Assembly (NCBI RefSeq): GCF_011602485.2
Contig: NZ_CP050022.2
Coordinates: forward strand, 930,001 to 994,000
Direction: 5' to 3'
DNA from: Bradyrhizobium sp. 1(2017)
Lineage (GTDB): Bacteria > Pseudomonadota > Alphaproteobacteria > Rhizobiales > Xanthobacteraceae
Length of the DNA stretch: 64,000 bases
Below the pieces are notes generated by a model. That model had not been told where the DNA came from, did not search any database, and saw nothing but the letters and a program-made list of their open reading frames with translations. This document shows, piece by piece, positions 9,313 to 18,898 of the stretch (position 1 is the first letter of the stretch; every line of letters begins with the position of its first letter). Position numbers and translations under genes: made by a program.

Positions 9313-9822
9313 CTAAGCCGCCACCACTGCCGGGATCGGCAGCGCGGTGACCGACTTGATCTTCTCCATCGCGAAGCGCGAGGTGACGTTCTTCAGCGGC
9401 ACGGCGCTGATCAGCTTCTTGTAGAACACGTCATAGGCCTGCATGTCCGCGACCACGACGCGCAGCATGTAGTCGACGTCGCCGGCCATGCGGTAGAACT
9501 CCATCACCTCCGGCATGGCGCTGACGGCTTCGGCGAACCGCTTCAGCCAAGCGTCGGAATGGTCGGAGCTCTCCACCGATACGAATACGGAGATGCCGAG
9601 CCCGATCTTGTTCTGGTCGACGAGGGCGACGCGCTTGATGATCACGCCATCGGCCTCCAGCCGCTGGATGCGCTTCCAGCAGGGGGTGGAGGACAGGCCG
9701 ACGCGGTCGCCGATCTCGGCGACGGAGAGGGAGGCATCGTCCTGGAGGACCATCAGAATCTTGCGGTCGATGGCATCGAGGCGGCGGCTGGTCTCGGGGA
9801 TCTGGACGGCAAGGTCGGTCAT
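9313..9822 (-). CDS. Lrp/AsnC family transcriptional regulator
   Basis: 169 residues. The N-terminal winged HTH includes LDAIDRKILMVLQDDA and SVAEIGDRVGLSSTPCWKRI. The C-terminal RAM (ligand-binding) domain includes MPEVMEFYRMAGDVDYMLRV. Lrp-family proteins bind amino acids and usually autoregulate. A perfect TGATTTTC/GAAAATCA palindrome nested in a second inverted repeat lies 29-72 bp upstream. The start at 9822 (MTDLAVQ) puts the helix-turn-helix at the normal distance. Confidence 0.93.
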   Translation of the reverse strand: MTDLAVQIPETSRRLDAIDRKILMVLQDDASLSVAEIGDRVGLSSTPCWKRIQRLEADGVIIKRVALVDQNKIGLGISVFVSVESSDHSDAWLKRFAEAVSAMPEVMEFYRMAGDVDYMLRVVVADMQAYDVFYKKLISAVPLKNVTSRFAMEKIKSVTALPIPAVVAA

Positions 9823-9844
9823 TTGAAGAACTTTGTTCCAATTT

Positions 9845-9893
9845 ATGGGCTGATTTTCCTGATATAGAGAAAATCATTCCACATCAAGCCCAT
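9845..9893. promoter_or_regulatory. Nested palindromic operator upstream of the Lrp-family gene
   Basis: Inner arms TGATTTTC (9851-9858) and GAAAATCA (9869-9876) are a perfect 8-bp inverted repeat with a 10-nt spacer. Outer arms ATGGGC (9845-9850) and GCCCAT (9888-9893) also pair. Position, AT content and symmetry suit an Lrp-type autoregulatory site covering the promoter. Confidence 0.6.
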
Positions 9894-9919
9894 AATCTCG
9901 GCGCGCCAGTGGAATCGCT

Positions 9920-10843
9920 CTAGGGTCCGTCTTGTAAAAACCCTTCAACTTCAAGGCGTTGCGGCGCGGCTTGGCCGCCGCCATGGCGGGTGCATTTCAG
10001 CGCTGCAGCGGCCGCGGCGAATCGCAGCGCCTCCCGCGCGTCCTTGCCCTCGGCAAGGCCGAGCGTGAATGCGCCATGGAAGACGTCGCCGGCGCCGAGC
10101 GTATCGACCGCCTGAACCGGGAAGGCCGGTGTCTCCTCCAGCTCGCCCTCCTCGTTCAGCCAGATCGTGCCGCGTGGGCCGCGGGTGGCGGCAAGGAAGG
10201 CCGGCGTCAGCCCGGCCAGCCGCTTCAAGGCTTCGCCGTCGTCAGCGATGCCCGCGGTCTCCTGCACCTGTTCGCCGGCGAACAGCAGATGCGATGCGGT
10301 CGTGAGCAGGCGGTCCTGCAGCGCCATCGGGCGGTCGACGCCGACGATGATGGCAATGCCGCGCCGGCGCGCCTCAGTGCAGAGGGAGGTCGCGAACGCC
10401 CCGCAGCGGCTTTCGACCAGCACTGCCCGGCAATCGGCGAACAATTCGTCCGCGTCCGGCAGCTTCACCGTCCACAGGCCGGGATCGCGATAGATGGTGA
10501 GCGTTCGCTCGCCGGAGGGCTCGATCATGATCGCCGAGACCGGCGTGGCCAGGCCCGGCATGCGCACGATGTGCGTGGTGTCGATGCCTTCAGCTTCCAT
10601 CCGTTCGAGGATGAAGCCGCTCGACGTCTCCCGCGCATCGCCCATGGGCCCCGCGAACGCGACGCGGCCGCCGAGCCGGGAAATGGCGATCGCGGCATTG
10701 AGCGCGTTGCCGCCGCAGATCTCCACAAGATGGCTCGCATTCGCCTTGCTGCCGCGTTCGGGCAGGGCCTCGACGCGAAAGGTGAGATCGCGCACGGGAA
10801 TGCCGATGCAGAGGATGCGCGGCGCGATCCCGGATGGCGCCAT
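9920..10843 (-). CDS. PfkB-family carbohydrate kinase
   Basis: 307-residue ribokinase-fold sugar kinase. The N-terminal glycine region ICGGNALNAAIAISRLGG and the C-terminal signature VDTLGAGDVFHGAF (catalytic Asp in GAGD) are both present. It is the last gene of a probable HIT - nudC - pfkB operon; the gap from the nudC stop is only 6 bp. The sugar substrate cannot be deduced; association with NAD/nucleotide hydrolases could mean nucleoside or ribose salvage, which is speculative. Confidence 0.88.
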   Translation of the reverse strand: MAPSGIAPRILCIGIPVRDLTFRVEALPERGSKANASHLVEICGGNALNAAIAISRLGGRVAFAGPMGDARETSSGFILERMEAEGIDTTHIVRMPGLATPVSAIMIEPSGERTLTIYRDPGLWTVKLPDADELFADCRAVLVESRCGAFATSLCTEARRRGIAIIVGVDRPMALQDRLLTTASHLLFAGEQVQETAGIADDGEALKRLAGLTPAFLAATRGPRGTIWLNEEGELEETPAFPVQAVDTLGAGDVFHGAFTLGLAEGKDAREALRFAAAAAALKCTRHGGGQAAPQRLEVEGFLQDGP

Positions 10844-10849
10844 CGGCGA

Positions 10850-11788
10850 TCAGCCCTTGTCGTGCACCCAGCGGCCGAGCAGATGGTGAGCGATGGCGAA
10901 GGGATGCGGGCCGGCGAGCCCGTCGGGATGGGTCCGCGCCAACATCTTTGCAGCCTCCTCGCGCGTGAACCAGCGCGCATCCTCCAGCTCCGAATGATCG
11001 ACCACGACGTCGTCGCTCACGGCCCGCGCGCTGCAGCCGATCATCAACGACGACGGATAAGGCCAGGGCTGGGTCATGTAATATTGCACGTCGGTGCAGC
11101 GAATCCCGGACTCCTCGAAGATTTCGCGGCGCACCGCATCCTCGATGGTCTCGGCGGCTTCGACGAAGCCGGCGAGGCAGGAATACATGCCCGGCGGAAA
11201 ATGCTTCTGGCGGCCGAGCAGGCATTTGTCGCCGGAGGCGACCAGCATGATCACGACCGGATCGGTGCGCGGAAAATGCTCGGCCTTGCAGGCAGGACAA
11301 TCGCGCTTCCAGCCGCCTTCCTTCATAGCACTGCGCGTGCCGCAATTGGCGCAATAGCCGTGGCGTTGATGCCAGCTCACCATCGACTTCGCCATCGCGA
11401 TCGCCGACAGCTCCTCGGGCGGAACGGCGCCCTGCATCGCCATGCCGCGCAGCTCGGTCACGGTATACTCGCCGCCGCCGACCAGCTTCTCGGCGGCCGC
11501 CTGCGACAGGCCCATGCCGAACATGGCCGCGCCGTCACGCAGGCCGAGGAAGATCGTGCCGGGATTGGCGCCGCATTTCAGCGCCTCGCCGATCCCGAGC
11601 AGCGCGCGCACCGTCTCGCCCTCCCGCTTCACGAGAAGCGAGTCGCGGTAGACGACATAGGCCCGCGACGACGGCTTCTGCTCCATCGCGAACAGCTTCT
11701 CGTCGTCGCGGCGCAGATGCGCGGCGCGGTCGAGGATGTTGGTGACGAAGGCCGGTTGCCCTAACGGAAAGGCGTCGAATGCTGACAT
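10850..11788 (-). CDS. nudC: NAD(+) diphosphatase NudC (Nudix hydrolase)
   Basis: The family cleaves NAD(H) to NMN(H) and AMP and removes NAD caps from RNA. The protein has a four-cysteine zinc ribbon (CANC...CPAC) followed by a complete Nudix box, GFVEAAETIEDAVRREIFEE. The downstream SQPWPYPxS-type NADH-specific motif is present as TQPWPYPSSLM. 312 residues from ATG 11788 (MSAFDAF). A TTG at 11803 would create a 4-bp overlap with the HIT gene and is an alternative start. The gene lies between HIT and PfkB genes. Confidence 0.95.
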   Translation of the reverse strand: MSAFDAFPLGQPAFVTNILDRAAHLRRDDEKLFAMEQKPSSRAYVVYRDSLLVKREGETVRALLGIGEALKCGANPGTIFLGLRDGAAMFGMGLSQAAAEKLVGGGEYTVTELRGMAMQGAVPPEELSAIAMAKSMVSWHQRHGYCANCGTRSAMKEGGWKRDCPACKAEHFPRTDPVVIMLVASGDKCLLGRQKHFPPGMYSCLAGFVEAAETIEDAVRREIFEESGIRCTDVQYYMTQPWPYPSSLMIGCSARAVSDDVVVDHSELEDARWFTREEAAKMLARTHPDGLAGPHPFAIAHHLLGRWVHDKG

Positions 11789-11799
11789 GTCGTGTTCTT

Positions 11800-12219
11800 T
11801 CAACCCAACCAGATCTTGCGGCGAAGCGCGCTGATGAAATTCTGGACTTCGGTGGCGTCATGGGCCAGCGGCGGCATCACGCCCCATACCGGCCGCGGCC
11901 AGGCCGCGTCGCTGGTCCGGCGCGCGATGATGTGAACGTGAAGCTGCGGCACCAGGTTGCCGAGGGCTGCGACATTGAGCTTGTCGCATCCGGTGATCTC
12001 CTTCAGCGCGCGCGAGACGCGGGAGATCTCGGTCATCAGCTGCGCCTGCTGCACCTCGTCGAGGTCGATGATCTCGACCGCATCAGGCCGCCGCGGCACC
12101 AGCAGCAGCCAGGGATAGTGCGCATCCTTGATGACCAGCACCTTCGACAGCGGCAGGTCGCCGATGTCGATCGTGTCGTCTTTCAGGCGGGAGTGCAGCG
12201 ACCAGGCGGGTTCGGGCAT
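11800..12219 (-). CDS. HIT-family (histidine triad) nucleotide-binding protein
   Basis: 139 residues with the HIT core NLVPQLHVHIIARR. The canonical triad H-x-H-x-H reads Q-L-H-V-H here, so the first His is Gln while the two later His, including the nucleophile position, remain. HIT proteins hydrolyse or transfer nucleotidyl groups on AMP-type substrates. It is the first gene of the operon with nudC and the PfkB kinase. The start at 12219 (MPEPAWSLHSRL) fits the family. Confidence 0.88.
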   Translation of the reverse strand: MPEPAWSLHSRLKDDTIDIGDLPLSKVLVIKDAHYPWLLLVPRRPDAVEIIDLDEVQQAQLMTEISRVSRALKEITGCDKLNVAALGNLVPQLHVHIIARRTSDAAWPRPVWGVMPPLAHDATEVQNFISALRRKIWLG

Positions 12220-12316
12220 AGGTGTTTCCGGATGGCCCGGTGGGGACGGGCGTGTTGGGCCGGACCATACGATAGGGATTTTGCCAGGGGAAGGTTGGGG
12301 GCCGCGGGGGCGGCAT

Positions 12317-12363
12317 GCTCCGCTGTCGTCCCGGGGCTCGCGCTACGCGCGCCCCGGAATGAC
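12317..12363. repeat. Half-length intergenic palindrome, family B-like
   Basis: GTCGTCCCGGGGCTCGCGCT followed by ACGCGCGCCCCGGAATGAC makes a compact hairpin between the convergent HIT and enolase-superfamily transcription units' ends and starts. It resembles one arm of the family B elements. Confidence 0.55.
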
Positions 12364-12367
12364 GGAA

Positions 12368-13495
12368 CTACGCCTCCGCAATCACTCGCGCATTGGCGCG
12401 GATCGAGGCTTCGCTGACACGAATCCCGAGGCCGGGTCCATCCGGCACCACGACGTGCCCGGCGCGGTTGGCGACGCGCTCTTCCAGCACGTCCTCGGTC
12501 AGCACATGATGCGGCATGTAGAATTCGCAGCCGAGCGAGATGCCCGGCGTGGCCGCGATCAGCTGCGTGCCTGCGGCTAGCCCAATGCCGCCCTCCCACA
12601 GCGTGCCGCCATAGCCGGGCAGGCCCGTGATATCGGCGATCGCCATGATCGCCTGCGCCTCGAACAGGCCGCCGGCCTTCATCAGCTTGACCGAGACCGC
12701 GTCGGCCGCCTCGCGGCGCACCACCTCCATCATGTCGCGGCGATCGAAGCAGCTTTCGTCCGCGAGAACAGGTGTCTCCAGCGCCGCGGTGAGCTGCGCC
12801 ATCACGTCGAGATATTTGCGCGGCACCGGCTGCTCGATGAAGGTCGGTGCGAACTCTTCGACGTCGCGCAAGGTCTTGATGGCGCCGAACGGCGCGAGCG
12901 CCTGGTTATAGTCGACGCGCAAATCGACCTTGTCGCCGAATTCCTTCCGGATCGCTTCGAGGTGCGCGAGGTCCTCGCGATGCGGCTTCACGCCGGTCTT
13001 GACCTTGTAGATGACGTTGCCGTCCGGAACCATCTTGCGCATGCGGTCGAGATCGGCGGCGAAATCGGGATCGGCGATCGAGAAGGAGAGGGGGATGGTG
13101 TCGCGCACGCGGCCGCCGAGCAGGTCGGCGACCGAAAGCCCCGAGGACTTGCCGACGATGTCCAGCAGCGCCATCTCGATCGCGACTTTCGCTTCGGCGT
13201 GGCCGACCAGCGCGCGGTCGAGCTCGGCCATCAGCGCGCGTATGCGCCGCACGGATTTGCCGAGCACGATCGGACGCAAATAGATATCGAGCGCGGCGAA
13301 CGCGGCTTCCGGCGTTCCCGTGAAGACCTCCCATGGCGCGGCCTCGCCCCAGCCGATCACGCCGTCGCTGGACGTGAGCTCGATCAGCACGCGCTTCACC
13401 GTGCCCTTGACGTTGCCGACGCCTTGCAGACGCGCCATCTTGATCGGGCTTTCGATCAGGAACAGCCTGAGACGTTCGATGGTCGCTCCGGTCAT
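12368..13495 (-). CDS. Enolase-superfamily enzyme, muconate-cycloisomerase subgroup
   Basis: 375 residues. The N-terminal capping domain is followed by a TIM-like barrel with all expected catalytic residues: K-x-K in YKVKTG, metal ligands in RVDYNQ, FIEQPV and LADESC, and a second-side Lys in SVKLMKAGG. This layout supports 1,1-proton transfer, i.e. cycloisomerisation, epimerisation or dehydration of a carboxylate substrate. It overlaps the SDR-like gene by 4 bp (ATGA) and is the last gene of a leftward operon with an amino-acid-type ABC transporter. An amino-acid derivative is the likeliest substrate, but this is inferred. Confidence 0.87.
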   Translation of the reverse strand: MTGATIERLRLFLIESPIKMARLQGVGNVKGTVKRVLIELTSSDGVIGWGEAAPWEVFTGTPEAAFAALDIYLRPIVLGKSVRRIRALMAELDRALVGHAEAKVAIEMALLDIVGKSSGLSVADLLGGRVRDTIPLSFSIADPDFAADLDRMRKMVPDGNVIYKVKTGVKPHREDLAHLEAIRKEFGDKVDLRVDYNQALAPFGAIKTLRDVEEFAPTFIEQPVPRKYLDVMAQLTAALETPVLADESCFDRRDMMEVVRREAADAVSVKLMKAGGLFEAQAIMAIADITGLPGYGGTLWEGGIGLAAGTQLIAATPGISLGCEFYMPHHVLTEDVLEERVANRAGHVVVPDGPGLGIRVSEASIRANARVIAEA

Positions 13496-14247
13496 GTCAG
13501 ACCTCCATTGACGTGCCAGATCTGGCCGGTGACGTAGGATGCCTTCGGGGATGCCAGGAAGGCGATGATCTCGGCGACCTCCTCGGGTCGCCCGCGGCGG
13601 CGCATCGGGATCAGCGCCTCGGTCGCGGCGATCTGCTCGGGGGAGAGCCGGCTCTCGCTCGGCTTGTCCTTGACGATGAGGCCGGGTGAAACCGCGTTGA
13701 CGGTAATGCCATCCCTAGCGAGCTCGATCGCGGTCAGCCGCACCAGCGCTTCCAGCGCGGAACGGCTCGCGGCGGTCGCGGCGAAGGGCGCGAATTCGGG
13801 CCGGATCACGTGCGCAACGAAGGACGACACCGCAACGATCCGCGCGTCTTGCCCGGCGCGCAGCAGTGGAAGTGCAGCGTCGATCATCCGCGTGAACGCG
13901 AGCGCCGATTCGTCCATCGCCTGCCGGAACTGATCCGCCGGCGTGCCGATCGCGCTGCCGCGGCGGGCGTGGCCGCCGACCAGGATCAGTCCATCGAGCC
14001 GGCCGAAGGCGGCTTTTGCGGCGGCGAGGGCATCACTGGCCGCGCGTTCCTCGGCGAGATCGCCAAGGCATTTTGCCGCGACGGCGCCTTTCGCTTCGGC
14101 ATCGGCCGTCGCGGCGTCGAGGCCGTCTGCGTTCGCGCGTGTATGGAGCAGCAGCCCGACGCCAGGCGCCGCGAGCAGCTTTGCCGTGGCGCGGCCGATG
14201 CCGCTGGCGGCCCCGGTGACGAGATAGACGCGTTCGATATCAGGCAT
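13492..14247 (-). CDS. SDR-fold protein lacking the catalytic Tyr and Lys
   Basis: 251 residues with the cofactor motif TGAASGIG (11-18), the SDR C-terminal pattern [12 protein letters not shown] and [16 protein letters not shown], and the ending [12 protein letters not shown]. The catalytic Ser is kept (VAVSS, 140-141). At the usual Y-x-x-x-K site the sequence is T-A-A-S-R (157-161), so Tyr is Thr and Lys is Arg, and the NNAG motif is VGGH. Either it is not a classical dehydrogenase or it has another mechanism. It overlaps neighbours by 4 bp and 1 bp, so it is tightly cotranscribed. Confidence 0.85.
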   Translation of the reverse strand: MPDIERVYLVTGAASGIGRATAKLLAAPGVGLLLHTRANADGLDAATADAEAKGAVAAKCLGDLAEERAASDALAAAKAAFGRLDGLILVGGHARRGSAIGTPADQFRQAMDESALAFTRMIDAALPLLRAGQDARIVAVSSFVAHVIRPEFAPFAATAASRSALEALVRLTAIELARDGITVNAVSPGLIVKDKPSESRLSPEQIAATEALIPMRRRGRPEEVAEIIAFLASPKASYVTGQIWHVNGGLT

Positions 14248-15041
14248 CAGGGTGTCGCATTTGCCGGCGGCAGCGCGCCGGTGCGGTGGAAATGGCTGAG
14301 GAAGGCGCGCGTTGCGGCCTCCCGCGGGCTATCGATGACCTGCCGCGCCGGGCCTTCCTCGACGACGACGCCGTCGCGCATGAAGATGAGACGGTCGGCA
14401 ACCTCGCGGGCAAAGGCGATCTCGTGGGTCACGATCACCATGGTCATGCCTTCGGATGCCAGTTGCTGGATCACGTTCAGGACTTCACCGACCAATTCAG
14501 GATCGAGCGCGGAGGTCGCCTCGTCGAACAGCATGACGTCGGGCTCCATCGCGAGCGCCCGCGCGATCGCGACGCGCTGCTTCTGCCCGCCGGAGAGCGT
14601 CGCCGGATATTGGTCCGCCTTCTCGGCAAGCCCTACCTTGGCGAGCTGCGCCCGCGCGAGCTTTTCCGCATCCGCCCTGGCCATCCGCCGCACCGTGACC
14701 GGTCCCTCCATCACGTTCTGGAGCGTCGTCATGTGCGGGAACAGGTTGAATTGCTGGAACACCATGCCGGTGGTGGCGCGGAATCTTGCCAGCGACTTCA
14801 CATCGGGGAGCTTCGAACCCTCACCGAACGCAAAGCGGGTGTCGCCGACGCGGACGCTGCCGCCGTCGGGCACGACCAGGAGATTGATGCAGCGGAGCAG
14901 CGTCGACTTGCCGGAGCCGGACGGACCGATCAATGCCACCACGCCGCCCTTGGCGACGTCGAGGTTGATGTTCTTGAGGACCTCGTTGCTGCCGAAGCTC
15001 TTGCGAAGGCTGCGGATCTCGATTTTCGGCGTTTCGCTCAT
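14247..15041 (-). CDS. Amino-acid-type ABC transporter ATP-binding protein
   Basis: 264 residues. Walker [12 protein letters not shown]-loop [10 protein letters not shown], signature [15 protein letters not shown], Walker [14 protein letters not shown] and the H-loop IVTHE are all intact. This is the GlnQ/HisP-type (polar amino acid) importer family. It overlaps the permease gene by 4 bp and its stop shares one base with the SDR-like start. It energises uptake of the substrate handled by the following enzymes. Confidence 0.95.
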   Translation of the reverse strand: MSETPKIEIRSLRKSFGSNEVLKNINLDVAKGGVVALIGPSGSGKSTLLRCINLLVVPDGGSVRVGDTRFAFGEGSKLPDVKSLARFRATTGMVFQQFNLFPHMTTLQNVMEGPVTVRRMARADAEKLARAQLAKVGLAEKADQYPATLSGGQKQRVAIARALAMEPDVMLFDEATSALDPELVGEVLNVIQQLASEGMTMVIVTHEIAFAREVADRLIFMRDGVVVEEGPARQVIDSPREAATRAFLSHFHRTGALPPANATP

Positions 15042-15700
15042 TCGCTGACCGCCAGTCGCTTCTCGCCGCGCCGGACGAGGATGGTGAGCGGAATCAGGAT
15101 CGCCGCATAGGCGACCGCGACGGCGGTGTAGGTTTCCAGCGGCCGGTAGCTGTCATGGGCGGCGACCTGGCTCTGATAGACGAGGTCGGGCACCGCCAGC
15201 ACCGAGACCAGCGAGGTGTTCTTGAACTGGATGATCGACTGATTCATCAGCGCCGGGATCATGCGCTTGATCGCCTGCGGCAGCACGATGCGGCGCATGG
15301 TCTGGATCGGCGTCATGCCGAGCGCGGCGCCGGCTTCGGACTGGCCGCGATCGATCGAGATGATGCCGCCGCGGATGATCTCGGAATAGAACGAGCCGCC
15401 ATAGAGCGAGAGCGCCAGCGCCGAGGCCGTGATCGGCGTCATCTCGACGCCGGCGAGGATCGGCAGTGCGTAATAGAACCAGATCAGCTGCACCAGGATC
15501 GGCGTGCAGCGGAACGCCTCGATGAAGGCAAGCGCGGCGAGGCGCAGCGCCTTGAAGCGCGACAGGCTGCCGAAGGCACCCAGCAGGCCGAACAGCAGCC
15601 CGCACACCACGATGACCACGGTGAAGCCGACGGTGACGCCGAGCCCGTTGAGAAAGAGCCAGCGATAGCTCCAGAGAATTCCGAAGTCCCACTGATACAT
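15038..15700 (-). CDS. Amino-acid-type ABC transporter permease
   Basis: 220-residue inner-membrane protein of the HisM/GlnP type. It has about five hydrophobic helices, with the EAA loop represented by [20 protein letters not shown], the contact site for the ATPase. Only one permease gene is present, so a homodimer is likely. The N-terminus [20 protein letters not shown] is typical of the family. Confidence 0.95.
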   Translation of the reverse strand: MYQWDFGILWSYRWLFLNGLGVTVGFTVVIVVCGLLFGLLGAFGSLSRFKALRLAALAFIEAFRCTPILVQLIWFYYALPILAGVEMTPITASALALSLYGGSFYSEIIRGGIISIDRGQSEAGAALGMTPIQTMRRIVLPQAIKRMIPALMNQSIIQFKNTSLVSVLAVPDLVYQSQVAAHDSYRPLETYTAVAVAYAAILIPLTILVRRGEKRLAVSE

Positions 15701-15727
15701 GCGTGCTTTACTCGTCGTGGGTGACGT

Positions 15728-15816
15728 GATTCCGGGGCGCCCGGAGGGCGAACCCGGAATCCAGAGATTGTAGCGCGGGATTCCGGGTTCTCGCTTCGCG
15801 AGCCCCGGAATGCCGG
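15728..15816. repeat. Intergenic palindromic repeat, family B, copy 1
   Basis: Runs from GATTCCGGGGCGCCCGGAGG through GATTCCGGGTTCTCGCTTCG to a closing GAGCCCCGGAATGCC. It lies within the transporter operon between the permease and the binding-protein gene, where a hairpin could set differential expression by stabilising the upstream binding-protein message. Confidence 0.8.
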
Positions 15817-15823
15817 GGGGAAT

Positions 15824-16669
15824 TTACAGCGAAACGCCTGGCGGAATGTCCGCTTCCGTCACGCCCACCAGCTCCATGTTGGTGATGATCGCGTTGCGGA
15901 TGAAGCCGAGGCCCTTGTTGAAGTCGATCCAGGTGTTGACGTAGTCGCGCCAGGTCTTGTCGGTCTCGCGGCGGAAGCCGGCATTGGATGTGGTGGCGAA
16001 GATCGGCGTCGGCAGCACGAGCTGGCCGAGCGAGGGGTTCTTCTTCAGCACGGTCAGCGACAGCATGGTGATCAGACATTGCGCGTCGACGCGGCCGGTC
16101 TGCAGCGCGGCGGTGGCGTCGTCGGCGGTCTTCAGCCGCGTGATCTGCGCCTTCGGCGTCAGGCGGCTGACGACCTGGTCGTGCGAGGAGCCCTGGTCGA
16201 CGGCGATCTTGATGTCGGGCGAGTTCAGCTCGGCCCAGGTCTTCGGCTTGAAGTCCTTCTTGCAGAGGATGGCGAAGGCGTTGTTGAAGACCGGCACCGA
16301 GAAGTCGACCACCAGCGCGCGCTTCGGAGTCGGGTTGAGGCCGAAGAAGATGTCGATCTTGTTGGCCTGCAGATCGAGCACCGAATTGCCCCAGGTGGTC
16401 TCGGTAATCTCGAGCTCGGCCTCCATGTCGTCGGCGAGTCCCTTGGCGATGTCGATGTAAAAGCCCTTCCACTGGCCGGAGGCGAGGTCCTTCATGTAAT
16501 AGGGCGCGCCGCCGCCGACCGCGCCGATTCGCATCTTCTTGGTGCGGCGGATGCGGGCAAAGGTCGATTCATTCGGATCGGCCGTCTGCGCCACCGCCGG
16601 GGCGGCCAGCGCGGCCGCGGTTACTGCGCCAAGTCCGACAATCGAGGCAACATCACGACGTGTAACCAT
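15824..16669 (-). CDS. ABC transporter substrate-binding protein (amino-acid type)
   Basis: 281 residues from ATG 16669 (MVTRRDVASIVGLG). The N-terminus looks like a twin-arginine-like or Sec signal (RR, then an Ala-rich hydrophobic stretch ending APAVAQ). The mature part is a family 3 periplasmic binding fold, with MRIGAVGGGAPYYMKD, GFYIDIAKGLADDM and IDIFFGLNPTPKRA. The frame stays open to 16885, but that extension would run into the SRP RNA and is rejected. First gene of the operon; the ligand is unknown. Confidence 0.92.
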   Translation of the reverse strand: MVTRRDVASIVGLGAVTAAALAAPAVAQTADPNESTFARIRRTKKMRIGAVGGGAPYYMKDLASGQWKGFYIDIAKGLADDMEAELEITETTWGNSVLDLQANKIDIFFGLNPTPKRALVVDFSVPVFNNAFAILCKKDFKPKTWAELNSPDIKIAVDQGSSHDQVVSRLTPKAQITRLKTADDATAALQTGRVDAQCLITMLSLTVLKKNPSLGQLVLPTPIFATTSNAGFRRETDKTWRDYVNTWIDFNKGLGFIRNAIITNMELVGVTEADIPPGVSL

Positions 16670-16852
16670 TGGGATCAATCGCTTTTCTGGTTGGGTGGGG
16701 GTTCCGCCAATCGTTCTTAGCAAGGTGCTCCCAGCGGCGAAAGCACAGCCTATCGGCTGGGCAGACCGGTAATTGCCCGGATGATGGGCAGGATCAAGTC
16801 GTTCGGGGCGATACCCGCTTGCTTTCCGCGCCCGTTGGCCCCAAATAGGGAC

Positions 16853-16950
16853 CGGGAGATTGGCGGTGGACGAGCCACTCGCCAACCGGGTCAGGTCCGG
16901 AAGGAAGCAGCCCTAACGAGGTCCGGATCGGGTCGCTCGTCAGTCTCCTA
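16853..16950 (+). ncRNA. ffs: Signal recognition particle RNA, small bacterial type (4.5S)
   Basis: The universally conserved SRP domain IV tetraloop region GTCAGGTCCGGAAGGAAGCA is present at about 16890-16909, followed by CAGCCCTAACGAGGTCCGGA. The flanks GGGAGATTGGCG and the downstream CGTCAGTCTCC pair to close the hairpin, giving about 98 nt. A T-run (CCTGTTTTT) just beyond serves as terminator. It binds Ffh for co-translational targeting. The ends are estimated from pairing. It lies directly upstream of dnaX, a common alphaproteobacterial arrangement. Confidence 0.93.
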
Positions 16951-17045
16951 CCTGTTTTTCCGAGCGAATTGCGCCGGCGGGTCTCCCGCCAGCGCGCTCC
17001 TTTCCGCAAAAGCCGGCCGAGAGAGATTTCATTGCGGATCGACCG

Positions 17046-18872
17046 ATGACCGACGCTGGCGCCCCTCCCAATCCCGACAGCGCCGGCCCGGCTGGCAACG
17101 CGCCTTACCGGGTGCTGGCGCGGAAATACCGCCCTTCCTCTTTCGACGACCTGATCGGCCAGGAAGCCGTGGTCCGTACCGTCTCCAACGCGTTCGAGAC
17201 CGGACGGATTCCGCAGGCCTGGATCCTCACCGGCGTCCGCGGCGTCGGCAAGACCACCACTGCGCGGATCCTGGCCCGCGCCCTCAACTACGAGATGCCG
17301 GACGGCTCGGTGAAGGGCCCGACCATCTCCATGCCCACGCTCGGCGTGCACTGCCAGGCGATCATGGAAAGCCGGCACATGGACGTGCTGGAGATGGACG
17401 CCGCTTCGCACACCGGCGTCGACGACGTCCGCCAGATCAATGACAGCGTGCGCTACGCCCCTGCCAGTGCGCGCTACAAGGTCTACATCATCGACGAAGT
17501 CCACATGCTGTCGACGGCGGCGTTCAACGCCTTCCTGAAGACGCTGGAGGAACCGCCGGAGCACGCCAAATTCGTGTTCGCCACGACCGAGATCCGCAAG
17601 GTTCCGGTCACCGTGCTGTCGCGCTGCCAACGCTTCGACCTGCGCCGCGTCGAGGCCGACGTGCTGATGAAGCACCTCGCCAATATCGCCGCGAAGGAAA
17701 GTGTCGAGATCGAGCCGGAGGCGCTCGGCATCATCGCGCGCGCCGCCGAAGGCTCGGTGCGCGATTCGCTGTCGTTGCTCGACCAGGCCATTGCCCATGC
17801 GGCGGGACAGGTTAAGGCCGATGCGGTCAGGCAGATGCTGGGGCTCGCCGACCGCACCCGCGTCATCGATCTGTTCGATTCGCTGGCGCGCGGCGACATC
17901 GCCGCCGCGTTCAAGGAGTTCCGCGACCAGTACGATGTCGGCGCCGATCCCATCGTCGTGTTGTCGGACCTCGCCGAATTCGTCAATTTCGTTACCCGCG
18001 TGAAGATCGTGCCGGCGACCGCGGACAATGTCGCCTATGGCGAGACCGAGCGGGTTCGCGCGCGGGACTTCGCCTCGAAGATCTCGATGCGGGTGCTGTC
18101 GCGGATGTGGCAGATGCTGCTCAAGGGCATCACCGAGGTGCAGGCCGCCACGCGCCCCGCCGCAGCGGCGGAAATGGTGCTGGTGCGCATCGCCTATGTC
18201 GCCGACCTGCCGACGCCGGACGAAGCCATCCGGATGCTGGAGCAGAACGGCGGCGGCTCGCCGGTCGTGAGCGGTGGCAGCGCGGCGCGCAGCAGCGCGC
18301 CGTCCGCGCCGGTCGCGTCTGCCGCGCCAGTTCGCATGCCGACATCCTCGCCGGCCTCGTTCGGCGGTGGCGCAGCCCGTCCACAGATGGCGGCGCCCGC
18401 GCCGGATCCGCAAGGTGCCGCGCCCGTGCTGCGCGTCACCAGCTTCACCCAACTCGTCGCACTGGCGGGGCAGAAGCGCGACATCATGACCAAGAGCGCG
18501 CTCGAGGGCGACATGCGCCTCGTCCGTTTCGAGGAGGGGCGCCTCGAAGTTGCGCTCGAACCCAACGCCTCCAAGACCATGATCTCGGAGCTTGCGAAGA
18601 AATTCGAGCTATGGACCGGCCGCCGCTGGACCGTGATCGTTTCCAACGAGCAGGGCCAGCCGACGCTGCGCTCGGTGAATCAGGCGGCGAAGCAGGAGCA
18701 TGCCCGTACCGCCGAGGCCGATCCGCGCGTGCAGGAGGTGCTGTCGCGTTTCCCCGGCGCCAAGGTCGTCGAGGTCCGCAGGCTTGCCCCCGAGACGCCG
18801 GAAACCAATATTAATTCAGACTATGGCAGTGACGATCCGCCCGACGGTTCCGACGGCGACGACGATCTCTGA
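17046..18872 (+). CDS. dnaX: DNA polymerase III subunit gamma/tau
   Basis: 608-residue clamp-loader ATPase. [18 protein letters not shown] and Walker [11 protein letters not shown] (near residue 63) are followed by DEVHMLS and the SRC sensor in [12 protein letters not shown] Pro/Ala/Ser linker (about 410-460) leads to the tau-like C-terminal domain. The zinc-module cysteines known from E. coli (PCGVCDNC) appear as PTLGVHC, so at most one Cys remains. It heads the conserved dnaX-ybaB-recR operon. Confidence 0.96.
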   Translation: MTDAGAPPNPDSAGPAGNAPYRVLARKYRPSSFDDLIGQEAVVRTVSNAFETGRIPQAWILTGVRGVGKTTTARILARALNYEMPDGSVKGPTISMPTLGVHCQAIMESRHMDVLEMDAASHTGVDDVRQINDSVRYAPASARYKVYIIDEVHMLSTAAFNAFLKTLEEPPEHAKFVFATTEIRKVPVTVLSRCQRFDLRRVEADVLMKHLANIAAKESVEIEPEALGIIARAAEGSVRDSLSLLDQAIAHAAGQVKADAVRQMLGLADRTRVIDLFDSLARGDIAAAFKEFRDQYDVGADPIVVLSDLAEFVNFVTRVKIVPATADNVAYGETERVRARDFASKISMRVLSRMWQMLLKGITEVQAATRPAAAAEMVLVRIAYVADLPTPDEAIRMLEQNGGGSPVVSGGSAARSSAPSAPVASAAPVRMPTSSPASFGGGAARPQMAAPAPDPQGAAPVLRVTSFTQLVALAGQKRDIMTKSALEGDMRLVRFEEGRLEVALEPNASKTMISELAKKFELWTGRRWTVIVSNEQGQPTLRSVNQAAKQEHARTAEADPRVQEVLSRFPGAKVVEVRRLAPETPETNINSDYGSDDPPDGSDGDDDL

Positions 18873-18898
18873 GCCATCTTTTCAAGGACACGCGAGCT

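Noticed and set aside
16670..16885. N-terminal extension of the binding-protein frame
   Set aside because: Overlaps the SRP RNA and precedes a proper signal peptide at 16669.
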